Source: Cytophagales bacterium
GTDB taxonomy: Bacteria > Bacteroidota > Bacteroidia > Cytophagales > Thermoflexibacteraceae
Reading direction: 5' to 3'
DNA: 64,000 nucleotides
Assembly: GCA_013299115.1 (NCBI GenBank)
Contig: JAAFKA010000015.1
Coordinates: 1 to 64,000, forward strand
The position numbers and the translations under genes are program-made. The notes below the pieces were generated by a model. It had not been told where the DNA came from and ran no database searches. It was given only the letters and a program-made list of their open reading frames with translations. The first letter of the stretch is position 1, and each line of letters begins with the position of its first letter. Positions 25,562 to 32,860 of the stretch are shown here, one piece after another.

Positions 25562-26473
25562 ATGCAAACCACTACACAGCCTTTGTTAGTTTTTACGCCT
25601 ACTAATTGGAAAGAATATCAACTCATAGATTCGGGCAATTTTGAGAAACTCGAAAGATTTGGCAATTATATCACCGCAAGACCTGAACCACAGGCTGTTT
25701 GGGATAAATCTTTGCCCGATTCTGAATGGCAACAACAAGCACACGCCACTTTTAAACCTGCCAAAGAAAAAGGTGCAGAGCAACTAATAGACAAAGGCGA
25801 ATGGTTTGTCAAACAAGGTATGCAAGACAAATGGTGGGTAAACTACCAACACAAAAACCTAAAATTGCGTTGCAAAACTTCACTGTCGGCTTTTAAGCAC
25901 GTGGGCATTTTTCCTGAACAGGCAGCGAATTGGGATTTTATAGCCGAAAAAGTTGCGTTGCTACAAAAACCCAAAGTGCTAAACCTTTTTGCTTATACAG
26001 GTTTGGCTTCGGTGGCTGCACGCCAAGCAGGGGCAGAAGTTACTCACGTAGATTCGGTAAAACAAATAGTAGGTTGGGCTAAGGAAAATATGGAAGGTAG
26101 CCAAACGGACAACATTCGTTGGATAGTGGAAGATGCCATGAAATTTGTGAAAAGAGAAGTGCGGCGAGGCTCTATTTATCAAGGCATTTTGTTAGACCCG
26201 CCAGCCTACGGCAGAGGGGCAGAAGGGGAAATCTGGAAATTAGAACAACATATCAACGAAATGATACGCCTTTGCAGCCAATTATTGGACAAAGAAAATC
26301 ATTTTTTCATTCTCAATATGTATTCTATGGGCTTGTCGTCTATGGTCGGAGAGAATTTAGTGCGTAGCCATTTTAAGCAAGCCCAAAATCTGCAATGCGG
26401 AGAATTGCACTTGACTGATACTTTTGGAAAAAAATTGCCTTTGGGTAGTATTAGCAGGTTTTCGTCTATGTAA
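25562..26473 (+). CDS. Class I SAM-dependent methyltransferase, RlmI-like
   Basis: 303 aa. A mixed N-terminal domain is followed by a Rossmann methyltransferase core: motif I 'VLNLFAYTGLASVAARQAGA', acidic residue in 'VTHVDSVKQIVGWAKEN', 'WIVEDAMKFVKRE', and motif IV 'GILLDPPAYGRG'. This arrangement is typical of RlmI/RlmK-type 23S rRNA methyltransferases, but without the PUA domain of E. coli RlmI. The target is therefore uncertain; an RNA base is likely. The gene stands alone after the A/T-rich repeat block, and the IS5 remnant begins 60 nt after its stop. Confidence 0.85.
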   Translation: MQTTTQPLLVFTPTNWKEYQLIDSGNFEKLERFGNYITARPEPQAVWDKSLPDSEWQQQAHATFKPAKEKGAEQLIDKGEWFVKQGMQDKWWVNYQHKNLKLRCKTSLSAFKHVGIFPEQAANWDFIAEKVALLQKPKVLNLFAYTGLASVAARQAGAEVTHVDSVKQIVGWAKENMEGSQTDNIRWIVEDAMKFVKREVRRGSIYQGILLDPPAYGRGAEGEIWKLEQHINEMIRLCSQLLDKENHFFILNMYSMGLSSMVGENLVRSHFKQAQNLQCGELHLTDTFGKKLPLGSISRFSSM

Positions 26474-26668
26474 GCTCTGTATTGCGTAGCTATGGAATAC
26501 AATAACTACTTGTTATAAGGAAAAAAGGAAGTCATGCAGAATACTTGGCAAAACATTTACTATCATTATAACAAATGGTCAAAGGACGGTAGTTTTGAAA
26601 AATTATTTTCTTCCTCTCTTCAAGTCATACGAGTAGATTTAGCCTTAGAATGTATCCAATTAGATGGC

Positions 26669-26683
26669 AGCGGAGTGCCGCCC
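26669..26683 (-). repeat. 15-nt hairpin element GGGCGGNNNNCCGCT, copy 1
   Basis: Read on the minus strand: GGGCGGCACTCCGCT. It adds residues S-G-V-P-P between 'DG' and 'SHTPSKKG', where IS5 transposases have DGSHTP. Stem GCGG/CCGC, loop CACT. Confidence 0.75.
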
Positions 26684-26793
26684 AGTCATACGCCATCAAA
26701 AAAAGGGGTCAAAACGTTGAGTGGCAAAGAAGAAAAAGAGCACAAACCGTAAATAATTTAGTTTTTTGTGATAATAAACAACACATATTAGCT

Positions 26794-26808
26794 GGGCGGC
26801 ATTCCGCT
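26794..26808 (+). repeat. 15-nt hairpin element GGGCGGNNNNCCGCT, copy 2
   Basis: GGGCGGCATTCCGCT, opposite orientation to copy 1 in the same transposase. It encodes G-R-H-S-A; without it the protein reads 'ILAISDCISGNHHD', which is the expected family sequence. Confidence 0.75.
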
Positions 26809-27236
26809 ATTTCAGACTGTATTTCAGGCAATCACCACGATAGTTTTGAACTTGTCGAACAATTTGATAAATTAGTAACAGCAATGACCGAGAATGAAAT
26901 CAATTACCAAAATTCGCATCTGAATGCAGATATGGCTTTTGATGTCAAAGAATTTATCAAAATTGTGGAAGAAAAGCATAAAATGATAGCTAATATCCCT
27001 AAAAATACCAGAAATACAAAACAGATTAAACAAGAACACCGATATTTAAGTGAATATATTTACAGTTTTAGATTTAAAATAGAAGGAATATTTGCCTGGT
27101 TAGATACCTACAAACGTATCTTAATACGATTTGAATATTTAGCTAATAACTTTAAATCTTGGCTTAATATTGCTGCAACAATGGTAAATCTAAGGCATAA
27201 ATTCAACTAAACATCTCTATTGCCAATAAAGCAACC

Positions 27237-28940
27237 ATGAAAAACCAACTCTACTATGGCGACAACTTAGCAATCTTACGCCAATGTGTGCCTGATGAAA
27301 GCGTAGCTTTGTGTTACATAGACCCACCGTTTAACTCCAAACGGACTTATAACCAAATTTACAACAACATCGGCACAGAGGACAAGGCACAAGCACAGGC
27401 TTTTTTAGATACATGGACTTGGAATTTTGAAGCCCAAAAAGGCTATGACGAAATTATTGCCAATACATACAAAACCCAAACGCAACAAAGTATTGAGTTG
27501 CTCATGGGACTAAAAAATATTTTGGGGCAAGGTGAATTGTTGGCTTATTTGGTGAGCATGATGCAAAGAATTGCTGAGATTTATCGGGTGTTGCAACCTA
27601 CAGGCAGCTTTTACCTGCATTGCGACCCCACAGCCAGCCATTATTTAAAGTTGGTTTTAGATTGTATTTTTTGTGCAAGAGGCGGAGATTTTAAGAATGA
27701 AATTGTATGGCGTAGGCATTATAGCCACAATGACGGAAATAAATTTGGTTGTATTCATGATGTAATTTTTTATTACACCAAATCCAAAAATTATACCTAC
27801 AATCGTCAATTTATGCCTTATGACACAGAATACATAGAAAAAAACTACGCCACAACAGACGAAAAAACAGGGAGAAAATTTAGGTCGGTTTCAATGAATG
27901 CACAAGGGCAGGGCGAAGCCAAATATTTTGGTAGTGTCTTACTTACACCTCCTGCGGGTACGCATTGGCGGTGGTCGCAAGAGAGAATTAATGAAGCAAT
28001 GGAACAAGGTATTATTTATTTTACTAAAAATGGTGTGCCTCGTTACAAGCAATTTTTAGACGAAATGGAAGGGCTAACAGTGCAAGATACGTGGACAGAT
28101 TTTTATAGTTTATCCTCACAAGACAAAGAAAGATTGGGCTACCCCACCCAAAAACCCGAAGCCTTGTTGGAGAGAATTATCAAGGCAAGCAGCAATGAGG
28201 GAGATGTGGTTTTAGATTGTTATTGCGGTTGTGGCACAAGCATTGCGGTTGCCGAAAAGCTAAAACGCAAATGGATAGGCATTGACATTACCTACCAATC
28301 TATTTCGGTTATTCTCAAAAGATTTCACGAAAGTTTTGGCGGAGATTTTACCAAAGATTTGATAGACAAAGAAACTAAACAAGTCCTTCGCCCCGCCCAA
28401 ATCCAATTAGTAGGTGTTCCCCAAGATTTTGCGGGGGCTTTGGCTTTGGCAAACCGCCAAGACGATAGGGTTCGCAAGGAATTTGAAAAGTGGTTTGTGC
28501 TGCGGTTTAGCAACAATCAGGCACTGATAAACGACAAAAAAGGTGGCGATGGCGGCATCGATGGCATTGCTTATTTGTTAGATACAGACGAAAAAGGCAA
28601 AGAAACTTACAAAAAAATCATTTTTTCGGTCAAGTCCAGCAAAACCCTCAATCCTTCGGTTATTCGGGATTTGGCAGGCACTTTGGAAAGAGAACAGGCT
28701 GCGGTGGGCTATTTGCTAACTTTGTATCCTATGCCCAACTTAGAAAAAGAAGCAACTAAATATGGCAACTACGAAAGCAAATTGTTTCAACGGACTGTGC
28801 AGAAAATACAAGTTATAGACGCACAAATGCTGTTCGATGGCGAATTGTTAAGCCTCCCAACTGTTGATGTGCTGCGGACTGCCGAAAGGAAAAAGAAAAC
28901 AGATGTGGTGAGGGATTTGTTTGAGGAAGGAGAAGACTAA
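27237..28940 (+). CDS. Site-specific DNA methyltransferase fused to a PD-(D/E)XK nuclease-like domain
   Basis: 567 aa. The motif order is beta-class: catalytic motif 'DPPFNS' at residues 29-34 precedes the SAM motif 'VVLDCYCGCGTS' at 324-335, with 'GYPTQKPEALLERII' at 301-315 between. This class methylates adenine N6 or cytosine N4. Residues about 157-300 are the variable target-recognition part. Residues about 410-540 carry 'GGDGGIDGIAYLLD' and 'IIFSVKSSK', an Mrr-like PD-(D/E)XK core (D...SxK), suggesting restriction and modification in one chain. The first 156 residues are almost identical to the paralogue at 63119. It follows the IS5 remnant by 26 nt. The nuclease call is by motif and needs a fold search. 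Confidence 0.88.
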   Translation: MKNQLYYGDNLAILRQCVPDESVALCYIDPPFNSKRTYNQIYNNIGTEDKAQAQAFLDTWTWNFEAQKGYDEIIANTYKTQTQQSIELLMGLKNILGQGELLAYLVSMMQRIAEIYRVLQPTGSFYLHCDPTASHYLKLVLDCIFCARGGDFKNEIVWRRHYSHNDGNKFGCIHDVIFYYTKSKNYTYNRQFMPYDTEYIEKNYATTDEKTGRKFRSVSMNAQGQGEAKYFGSVLLTPPAGTHWRWSQERINEAMEQGIIYFTKNGVPRYKQFLDEMEGLTVQDTWTDFYSLSSQDKERLGYPTQKPEALLERIIKASSNEGDVVLDCYCGCGTSIAVAEKLKRKWIGIDITYQSISVILKRFHESFGGDFTKDLIDKETKQVLRPAQIQLVGVPQDFAGALALANRQDDRVRKEFEKWFVLRFSNNQALINDKKGGDGGIDGIAYLLDTDEKGKETYKKIIFSVKSSKTLNPSVIRDLAGTLEREQAAVGYLLTLYPMPNLEKEATKYGNYESKLFQRTVQKIQVIDAQMLFDGELLSLPTVDVLRTAERKKKTDVVRDLFEEGED

Positions 28941-29100
28941 CTTTTTGATTTTCAGACAAGTAACTTCGTACCCTAAAAGGTGCGGTATAAATCATAATAG
29001 CCTATGGTAAATACCCAAAATAAAAGTAAAATTTTATGGTTGTAACTCCCTGAAAATCAATAACTATTTTCATATTTCATACATTATATTTCATATTTAA
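28939..29100. repeat. Repeat block between the fusion gene and phoH
   Basis: 28939-28955 (AACTTTTTGATTTTCAG) recurs at 38404-38420. 28968-28988 is a diverged GTACCCTAAAGGGTGC palindrome also found at 38432-38454 and 43131-43185. 29067-29100 is another CATATTTCATACATTATATT copy. No gene is seen in the 171-nt gap. Confidence 0.55.
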
Positions 29101-29111
29101 TTCACAACACA

Positions 29112-30071
29112 TTGATAGAAAAAATCATTATCTTAGAAGATGCTGTTTCTCTGTTAGATTTTTTGGGTGCAGAAAACAACAATATAAGAGAAATAGCACA
29201 GGCTTTTCCGCAAAGCAAAATCATTTCGCGTGGCAACGAACTCCGTATCAAAGGCAATGCAGCCGAAGTGATGCGGATAAACGAAGTGATTAATTTGCTA
29301 CTTGCCCACTACAACAAATACGGCAAAGTTACAACCGACAACGTGCAGACTTACCTCAAACAAGAGGTACACGAAACCACGTTTACTGTTGATTCTATGC
29401 CCGAAGATGTGATTATTTATGGAGCAAGAGGTGTGCCTATCAAACCCCGCACAACTAACCAAAAAAAATTGGTAGAGGCTGTTTTCAAACATGATTTGGT
29501 GTTTGCCGTAGGTCCTGCGGGTACGGGCAAGACCTATATTGCTGTAGCTATGGCAGTTCGGGCATTGAAAAACAAGCAAGTTAAAAAGATCATCGTAACC
29601 CGACCTGCGGTAGAAGCAGGCGAAAGTTTGGGCTTTTTACCCGGTGATTTGAAAGAAAAAATTGACCCTTACTTGCGACCTATTTATGATGCTCTCGAAG
29701 ATATGATACCCAGCGAAAAACTGAAATTTTATCAGGAGAAAAACATTATAGAAATTGCCCCACTTGCTTTTATGCGTGGGCGTACCTTGCACCACGCCTT
29801 TGTGTTGCTCGACGAAGCCCAAAATACGACTTCTATGCAAATGAAAATGTTGCTCACTCGTTTGGGAACAAACTCCAAAATGATAGTAACAGGAGATAAA
29901 ACGCAGATAGACCTGCCCCGAAACCAAAAATCAGGCTTGGTAGAGGCGTTGAGTATCTTAAAAAACATGGAAGGAATGGGACTGGTCGAATTAGAAGGCA
30001 AAGATGTAGTGCGTCATCGATTAGTAAAACAAATTATTGCTGCTTATGACAAGCACGAAGGAGAAAAATAG
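29112..30071 (+). CDS. phoH: PhoH family ATPase
   Basis: 319 aa from a TTG start at 29112; no better ATG exists upstream of the conserved region. The N-terminal part (residues 1-100) has a small KH-like fold ('IKGNAAEVMRINEVINLL'). The ATPase core has Walker A 'AVGPAGTGKTYIAV' and Walker B 'FVLLDEAQNTT', with 'ARGVPIKPRTTNQKKLVEAV' before them and 'VTGDKTQIDLPR' after, all diagnostic of PhoH/PhoL. These cytosolic ATPases are linked to RNA metabolism and often sit with ybeY, which is not here. Followed by a terminator-like hairpin at 30193-30222. Confidence 0.92.
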   Translation: MIEKIIILEDAVSLLDFLGAENNNIREIAQAFPQSKIISRGNELRIKGNAAEVMRINEVINLLLAHYNKYGKVTTDNVQTYLKQEVHETTFTVDSMPEDVIIYGARGVPIKPRTTNQKKLVEAVFKHDLVFAVGPAGTGKTYIAVAMAVRALKNKQVKKIIVTRPAVEAGESLGFLPGDLKEKIDPYLRPIYDALEDMIPSEKLKFYQEKNIIEIAPLAFMRGRTLHHAFVLLDEAQNTTSMQMKMLLTRLGTNSKMIVTGDKTQIDLPRNQKSGLVEALSILKNMEGMGLVELEGKDVVRHRLVKQIIAAYDKHEGEK

Positions 30072-30101
30072 ATTTAGTAGTACCACAGATATTATGTCTG
30101 A

Positions 30102-30130
30102 AAGTAACATTTCTCTGAGAAATGCTACTT
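30102..30130. repeat. Palindromic repeat AGTAACATTTCTCTGAGAAATG, copy 1
   Basis: AAGTAACATTTCT / AGAAATGCTACTT with one mismatch. Related palindromes lie at 41937-41979 and 53482-53508, all outside genes. Confidence 0.6.
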
Positions 30131-30192
30131 CTCTCTAATAGATTTTCAGTACTACTTATGTGACACCACCATCATTTTTTAGAGTGTATGCG

Positions 30193-30222
30193 AGGCTGTC
30201 CAAAAATTTGGGCAGCCTTTTA
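30193..30222 (+). terminator. Terminator after phoH
   Basis: 9-bp stem AGGCTGTCC / GGGCAGCCT (one G-T pair) around AAAAATTT, followed by TTTT. It lies 120 nt past the phoH stop. Confidence 0.6.
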
Positions 30223-30330
30223 AGTAGTTAGATTTAAATAATTGACAGTGTTTTAGTGTCTATGTATCTGATTATCAGAATTATTCGCCACCTCAAAGGT
30301 GTCGGATAATTGGGTTTAACCACTTATAAG

Positions 30331-31107
30331 CTACAAAATAAATTGTATCAACGCCGCTGCAAAAGCTGCGGGCTGTTCGGCTTGCACCCAATGCCCTGCA
30401 TTGGCTATGGTTTTAAGTTGCATTTTTGGGAAAAGCAACTGCAAAGCAGGAATTTCTTTGTCGAGAATATAATCAGATTTTTCACCTCTAATGAAAGCAA
30501 CAGGTTTGCTCACTATTTGCTTAAACGGAATGGCTTGCAAAATTTCGGTGTAGGTTTCGGTCAGGAGTTTCAGGTTCATACGCCACGCAAAGTTGCCATT
30601 GTCTTCTCTGTATAAATTTTTTAGCAAAAATTGTCTTACGCCCAAATCTGGTTCATATTGGCTCAATATGGCATCAGCTTCATTTCGATTGGTCAGCGTA
30701 GCCAAATGAATAGCATTGAGTCCGTCTAAAATTTGTTGATGATTGCCTACGTAAGATTTGGGAGAAATATCGACTACCACTAATTTTGCAAAATCATTTG
30801 GATAGAGGGCCGCAAATTGCAAAACAGTTTTTCCACCCATAGAATGACCGACTAAGGAAAAATTGCTAATTTTTTGTTCACTTATAAACTCTTTCAGGTC
30901 GTTTGCCATTGCCGTATAGCTATGCGGAGCAGCCCACGCACTTCGCCCATGGTTGCGTTGGTCTATGAGAAAAATTCGGAAATGTGCAGCCAACTGTTTG
31001 GAAACAGTGAGCCAATTATCGCAAGAGCCTAAAAAACCATGCAAAATAAATAATACATGGGCATCAGGATTTTGTGTTTCGTTGAGTTCTCTGAAAAAGA
31101 GTTGCAT
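30331..31107 (-). CDS. Alpha/beta hydrolase, YbfF-like esterase
   Basis: 258 aa. The alpha/beta-hydrolase fold is clear: oxyanion-hole 'LHGFLGSCDNW', 'IDQRNHGRSAW', nucleophile elbow 'GHSMGGKTVLQFAA' (Ser), a catalytic Asp candidate in 'RGEKSDYI', and catalytic His in 'IANAGHWVQAEQP'. The 'NHGRS' and 'GHSMGGK' patterns are those of YbfF-type short-chain esterases. No signal peptide, so cytosolic. Monocistronic between phoH and nuoH. Physiological substrate unknown; acyl-CoA or short-chain esters are typical of the group. Confidence 0.9.
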   Translation of the reverse strand: MQLFFRELNETQNPDAHVLFILHGFLGSCDNWLTVSKQLAAHFRIFLIDQRNHGRSAWAAPHSYTAMANDLKEFISEQKISNFSLVGHSMGGKTVLQFAALYPNDFAKLVVVDISPKSYVGNHQQILDGLNAIHLATLTNRNEADAILSQYEPDLGVRQFLLKNLYREDNGNFAWRMNLKLLTETYTEILQAIPFKQIVSKPVAFIRGEKSDYILDKEIPALQLLFPKMQLKTIANAGHWVQAEQPAAFAAALIQFIL

Positions 31108-31190
31108 AAGAGTAGTTAGAATTTAGTAGTTAGTGTTTATGCAAAATAACAAAGGAAAGATAATCTTGCCAAACAATCTTTGCGTACTTT

Positions 31191-31312
31191 GCGTTTTTTC
31201 TTTGCTTACTCTGGGGGTTAAAATACAGAATGATTTTTTCTTTACTTACGCTGCGGTTAAAATACAGAATGATTTTTTCTTTGCTTACTTTGCGGTCAAA
31301 ATACACAATAGT
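31191..31312. repeat. Degenerate tandem repeat of about 40 nt
   Basis: Three imperfect units built on CTTTGCTTAC then GGTTAAAATACAGAATGATT and a T-run. The frame open across it (31133-31390) is low-complexity and I do not treat it as a gene. Confidence 0.6.
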
Positions 31313-31408
31313 TTTGTATTTTCAACTTTGATAGAGAAAACTTATATCAAAAATTTATTTTTACCAACTTTTGTGGTTTATTTGCAATAGAGTATTTACT
31401 TTGCAAAA

Positions 31409-31493
31409 TATGTAGTGTGAACTTCAGTCCACACAGTTTTAGTATTTCAAAGCCTTGCTTGGGCTATGTGTGGACTAAAGTCCACACTACATA
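31409..31493. repeat. Inverted repeat upstream of nuoH
   Basis: 27-nt arms at 31409-31435 and 31467-31493, near-perfect (TATGTAGTGTG...TCCACACA), loop 31 nt. It lies 29 nt before the nuoH ATG and could fold in the nuoH leader. Confidence 0.6.
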
Positions 31494-31521
31494 ATAAAAG
31501 TTCAACCACACCACCAACGAT

Positions 31522-32604
31522 ATGGAATTTATTACCTTTGAGTTTTTAGTCAAAACCGCCATTATTCTTTTGGTTTTTGTCATCACGCTGGGCATAGCAG
31601 CCTACTCCACCTTGGCAGAACGTAAAATTTCGGCTTTCTTGCAAGACCGTATAGGACCTAACCGAGCAGGTCCCTTTGGTTTGTTGCAACCTTTGGCAGA
31701 TGCAGGCAAAATGTTTTTCAAAGAGGAATTTATACCTGAAACATCGAGCAAATTCTTGTTCATTTTGGGTCCCAGTTTGGCTATGCTAACGGCAATGATG
31801 GCAAGTGCCGTTATTCCTTTTGGCGATACCTTGCAATTTGGAGATACCGTAATCAATATTCAACCCGTAGAGGCAAATATTGGTATTTTGTATATTTTTG
31901 GAGTTGTTTCGTTGGGTGTATATGGCGTAATGATTGGTGGTTGGGCATCGAACAACAAATTTTCTTTGTTGGGTGCTATTCGGGCTGCCTCTCAAAATAT
32001 TAGCTATGAATTGGCAATGGGATTTTCTATTATTGCTATCCTCATGATGACAGGCTCTTTGTCTTTGGGCGACATAGCCAGCCAACAAAAAGGTTCTTTC
32101 TTTGGCATTAGTTGGTTGCCTTCAGGCACAAATTGGAACATTTTTTACCAACCTTTGGGCTTTATTCTGTTCTGTACTTGTTCCTTTGCAGAGTGTAACC
32201 GTACCCCATTTGACTTGCCTGAATGTGAGTCTGAATTGGTTGGGGGCTACCACACCGAATACAGCAGTATGAAATTAGGTTTGTATTTGTTTTCTGAATA
32301 CGTCAATATGTTTGTGGCAGGTTTGGTCATGTCCACCTTGTATTTTGGAGGTTACAACTACCCTGGTGTGGACTTTGTGGCAGCTAACTTCGGTCAAAAC
32401 ATTGCAACTTTCTTAGGTATTGGCGTGTTGTTGGGCAAAGCTCTTGCATTTATTTTCTTCTTTATGTGGATACGTTGGACTTTGCCACGCTTCCGTTACG
32501 ACCAACTGATGAACTTAGGCTGGAAAAGTATGATTCCTTTGGCTATTTTAAACGTGGTGTTTACAGGCGGATTTATTATGCTAAAAGAGATGTTTTTTAG
32601 TTAA
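31522..32604 (+). CDS. nuoH: NADH-quinone oxidoreductase subunit H
   Basis: 360 aa, eight or nine membrane segments. NuoH is the complex I membrane subunit at the base of the peripheral arm and forms the quinone chamber. Family signatures: 'AERKISAFLQDRIGPNRAGP' near the N-terminus, 'AADAGKMFFKEEFIP'-like 'LADAGKMFFKEEF', and 'ECNRTPFDLPECESELVGGY' with the conserved acidic residues. Length is normal. It is alone: upstream is a convergent-orientation esterase and repeats, downstream an inverted repeat and recQ on the other strand. Other complex I genes lie 25 kb away (nuoM, nuoC), so the nuo operon is broken up in this genome. Confidence 0.96.
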   Translation: MEFITFEFLVKTAIILLVFVITLGIAAYSTLAERKISAFLQDRIGPNRAGPFGLLQPLADAGKMFFKEEFIPETSSKFLFILGPSLAMLTAMMASAVIPFGDTLQFGDTVINIQPVEANIGILYIFGVVSLGVYGVMIGGWASNNKFSLLGAIRAASQNISYELAMGFSIIAILMMTGSLSLGDIASQQKGSFFGISWLPSGTNWNIFYQPLGFILFCTCSFAECNRTPFDLPECESELVGGYHTEYSSMKLGLYLFSEYVNMFVAGLVMSTLYFGGYNYPGVDFVAANFGQNIATFLGIGVLLGKALAFIFFFMWIRWTLPRFRYDQLMNLGWKSMIPLAILNVVFTGGFIMLKEMFFS

Positions 32605-32612
32605 GAAAAAGG

Positions 32613-32729
32613 TTGTCTGACAATTTTTGTGGAATGAAAATAATGTAGGCTTATGATTTATCAAATGCTTTGCTAAAAAGGAGTTTTGATAAATCAAACC
32701 CCTACATTTCCAAAAAAATTGTCGGACAA
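32613..32729. repeat. Imperfect inverted repeat after nuoH, MITE-like
   Basis: The ends TTGTCTGACAATTTTTGTGGA (left) and TCCAAAAAAATTGTCGGACAA (right) are inverted with few mismatches, and internal stretches GATTTATCAAA / TTTGATAAATC also pair. About 117 nt, non-coding. It could be a small non-autonomous element or the nuoH terminator region. Confidence 0.5.
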
Positions 32730-32860
32730 TCAGAAAAATTATCATTTTTTTTAATTAAAATATTAAAGCATTTTCCTCTTTACGCCAACCTCACTTTTAG
32801 GCTAACCACAGTAGCCGCGTTGCTACTGCTGATTTGGACTATCAAAAGTCTTTCTTTTGA

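Larger units (their letters stand above)
26534..27210 (+). pseudogene. IS5-family transposase remnant, frameshifted and 5'-truncated
   Basis: Frame 1 (26534-26752) gives 'WQNIYYHYNKWSKDGSFEKL' then 'DGS...HTPSKKG'; frame 2 (from 26704) continues 'VEWQRRKRAQTVNNLVFCDN', 'SGNHHDSFEL', 'NADMAFDVKEFIK' and 'FAWLDTYKRILIRFE', the DDE core of IS5/IS1031-type transposases. The frames join by a -1 slip at the run A7 (26698-26704, A_AAA_AAA followed by GGGG), a layout used for programmed frameshifting in this family. The first 45 or so residues are missing, so the copy is probably dead. Two 15-nt GC-rich inserts (26669-26683 and 26794-26808) add five codons each without breaking frame. It ends 26 nt before the methyltransferase-nuclease gene. 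Confidence 0.8.

Noticed and set aside
31133-31390. 85-codon frame with repeated VKIQNDFFF
   Set aside because: Low-complexity translation of a 40-nt tandem DNA repeat; no signal, domain or promoter.
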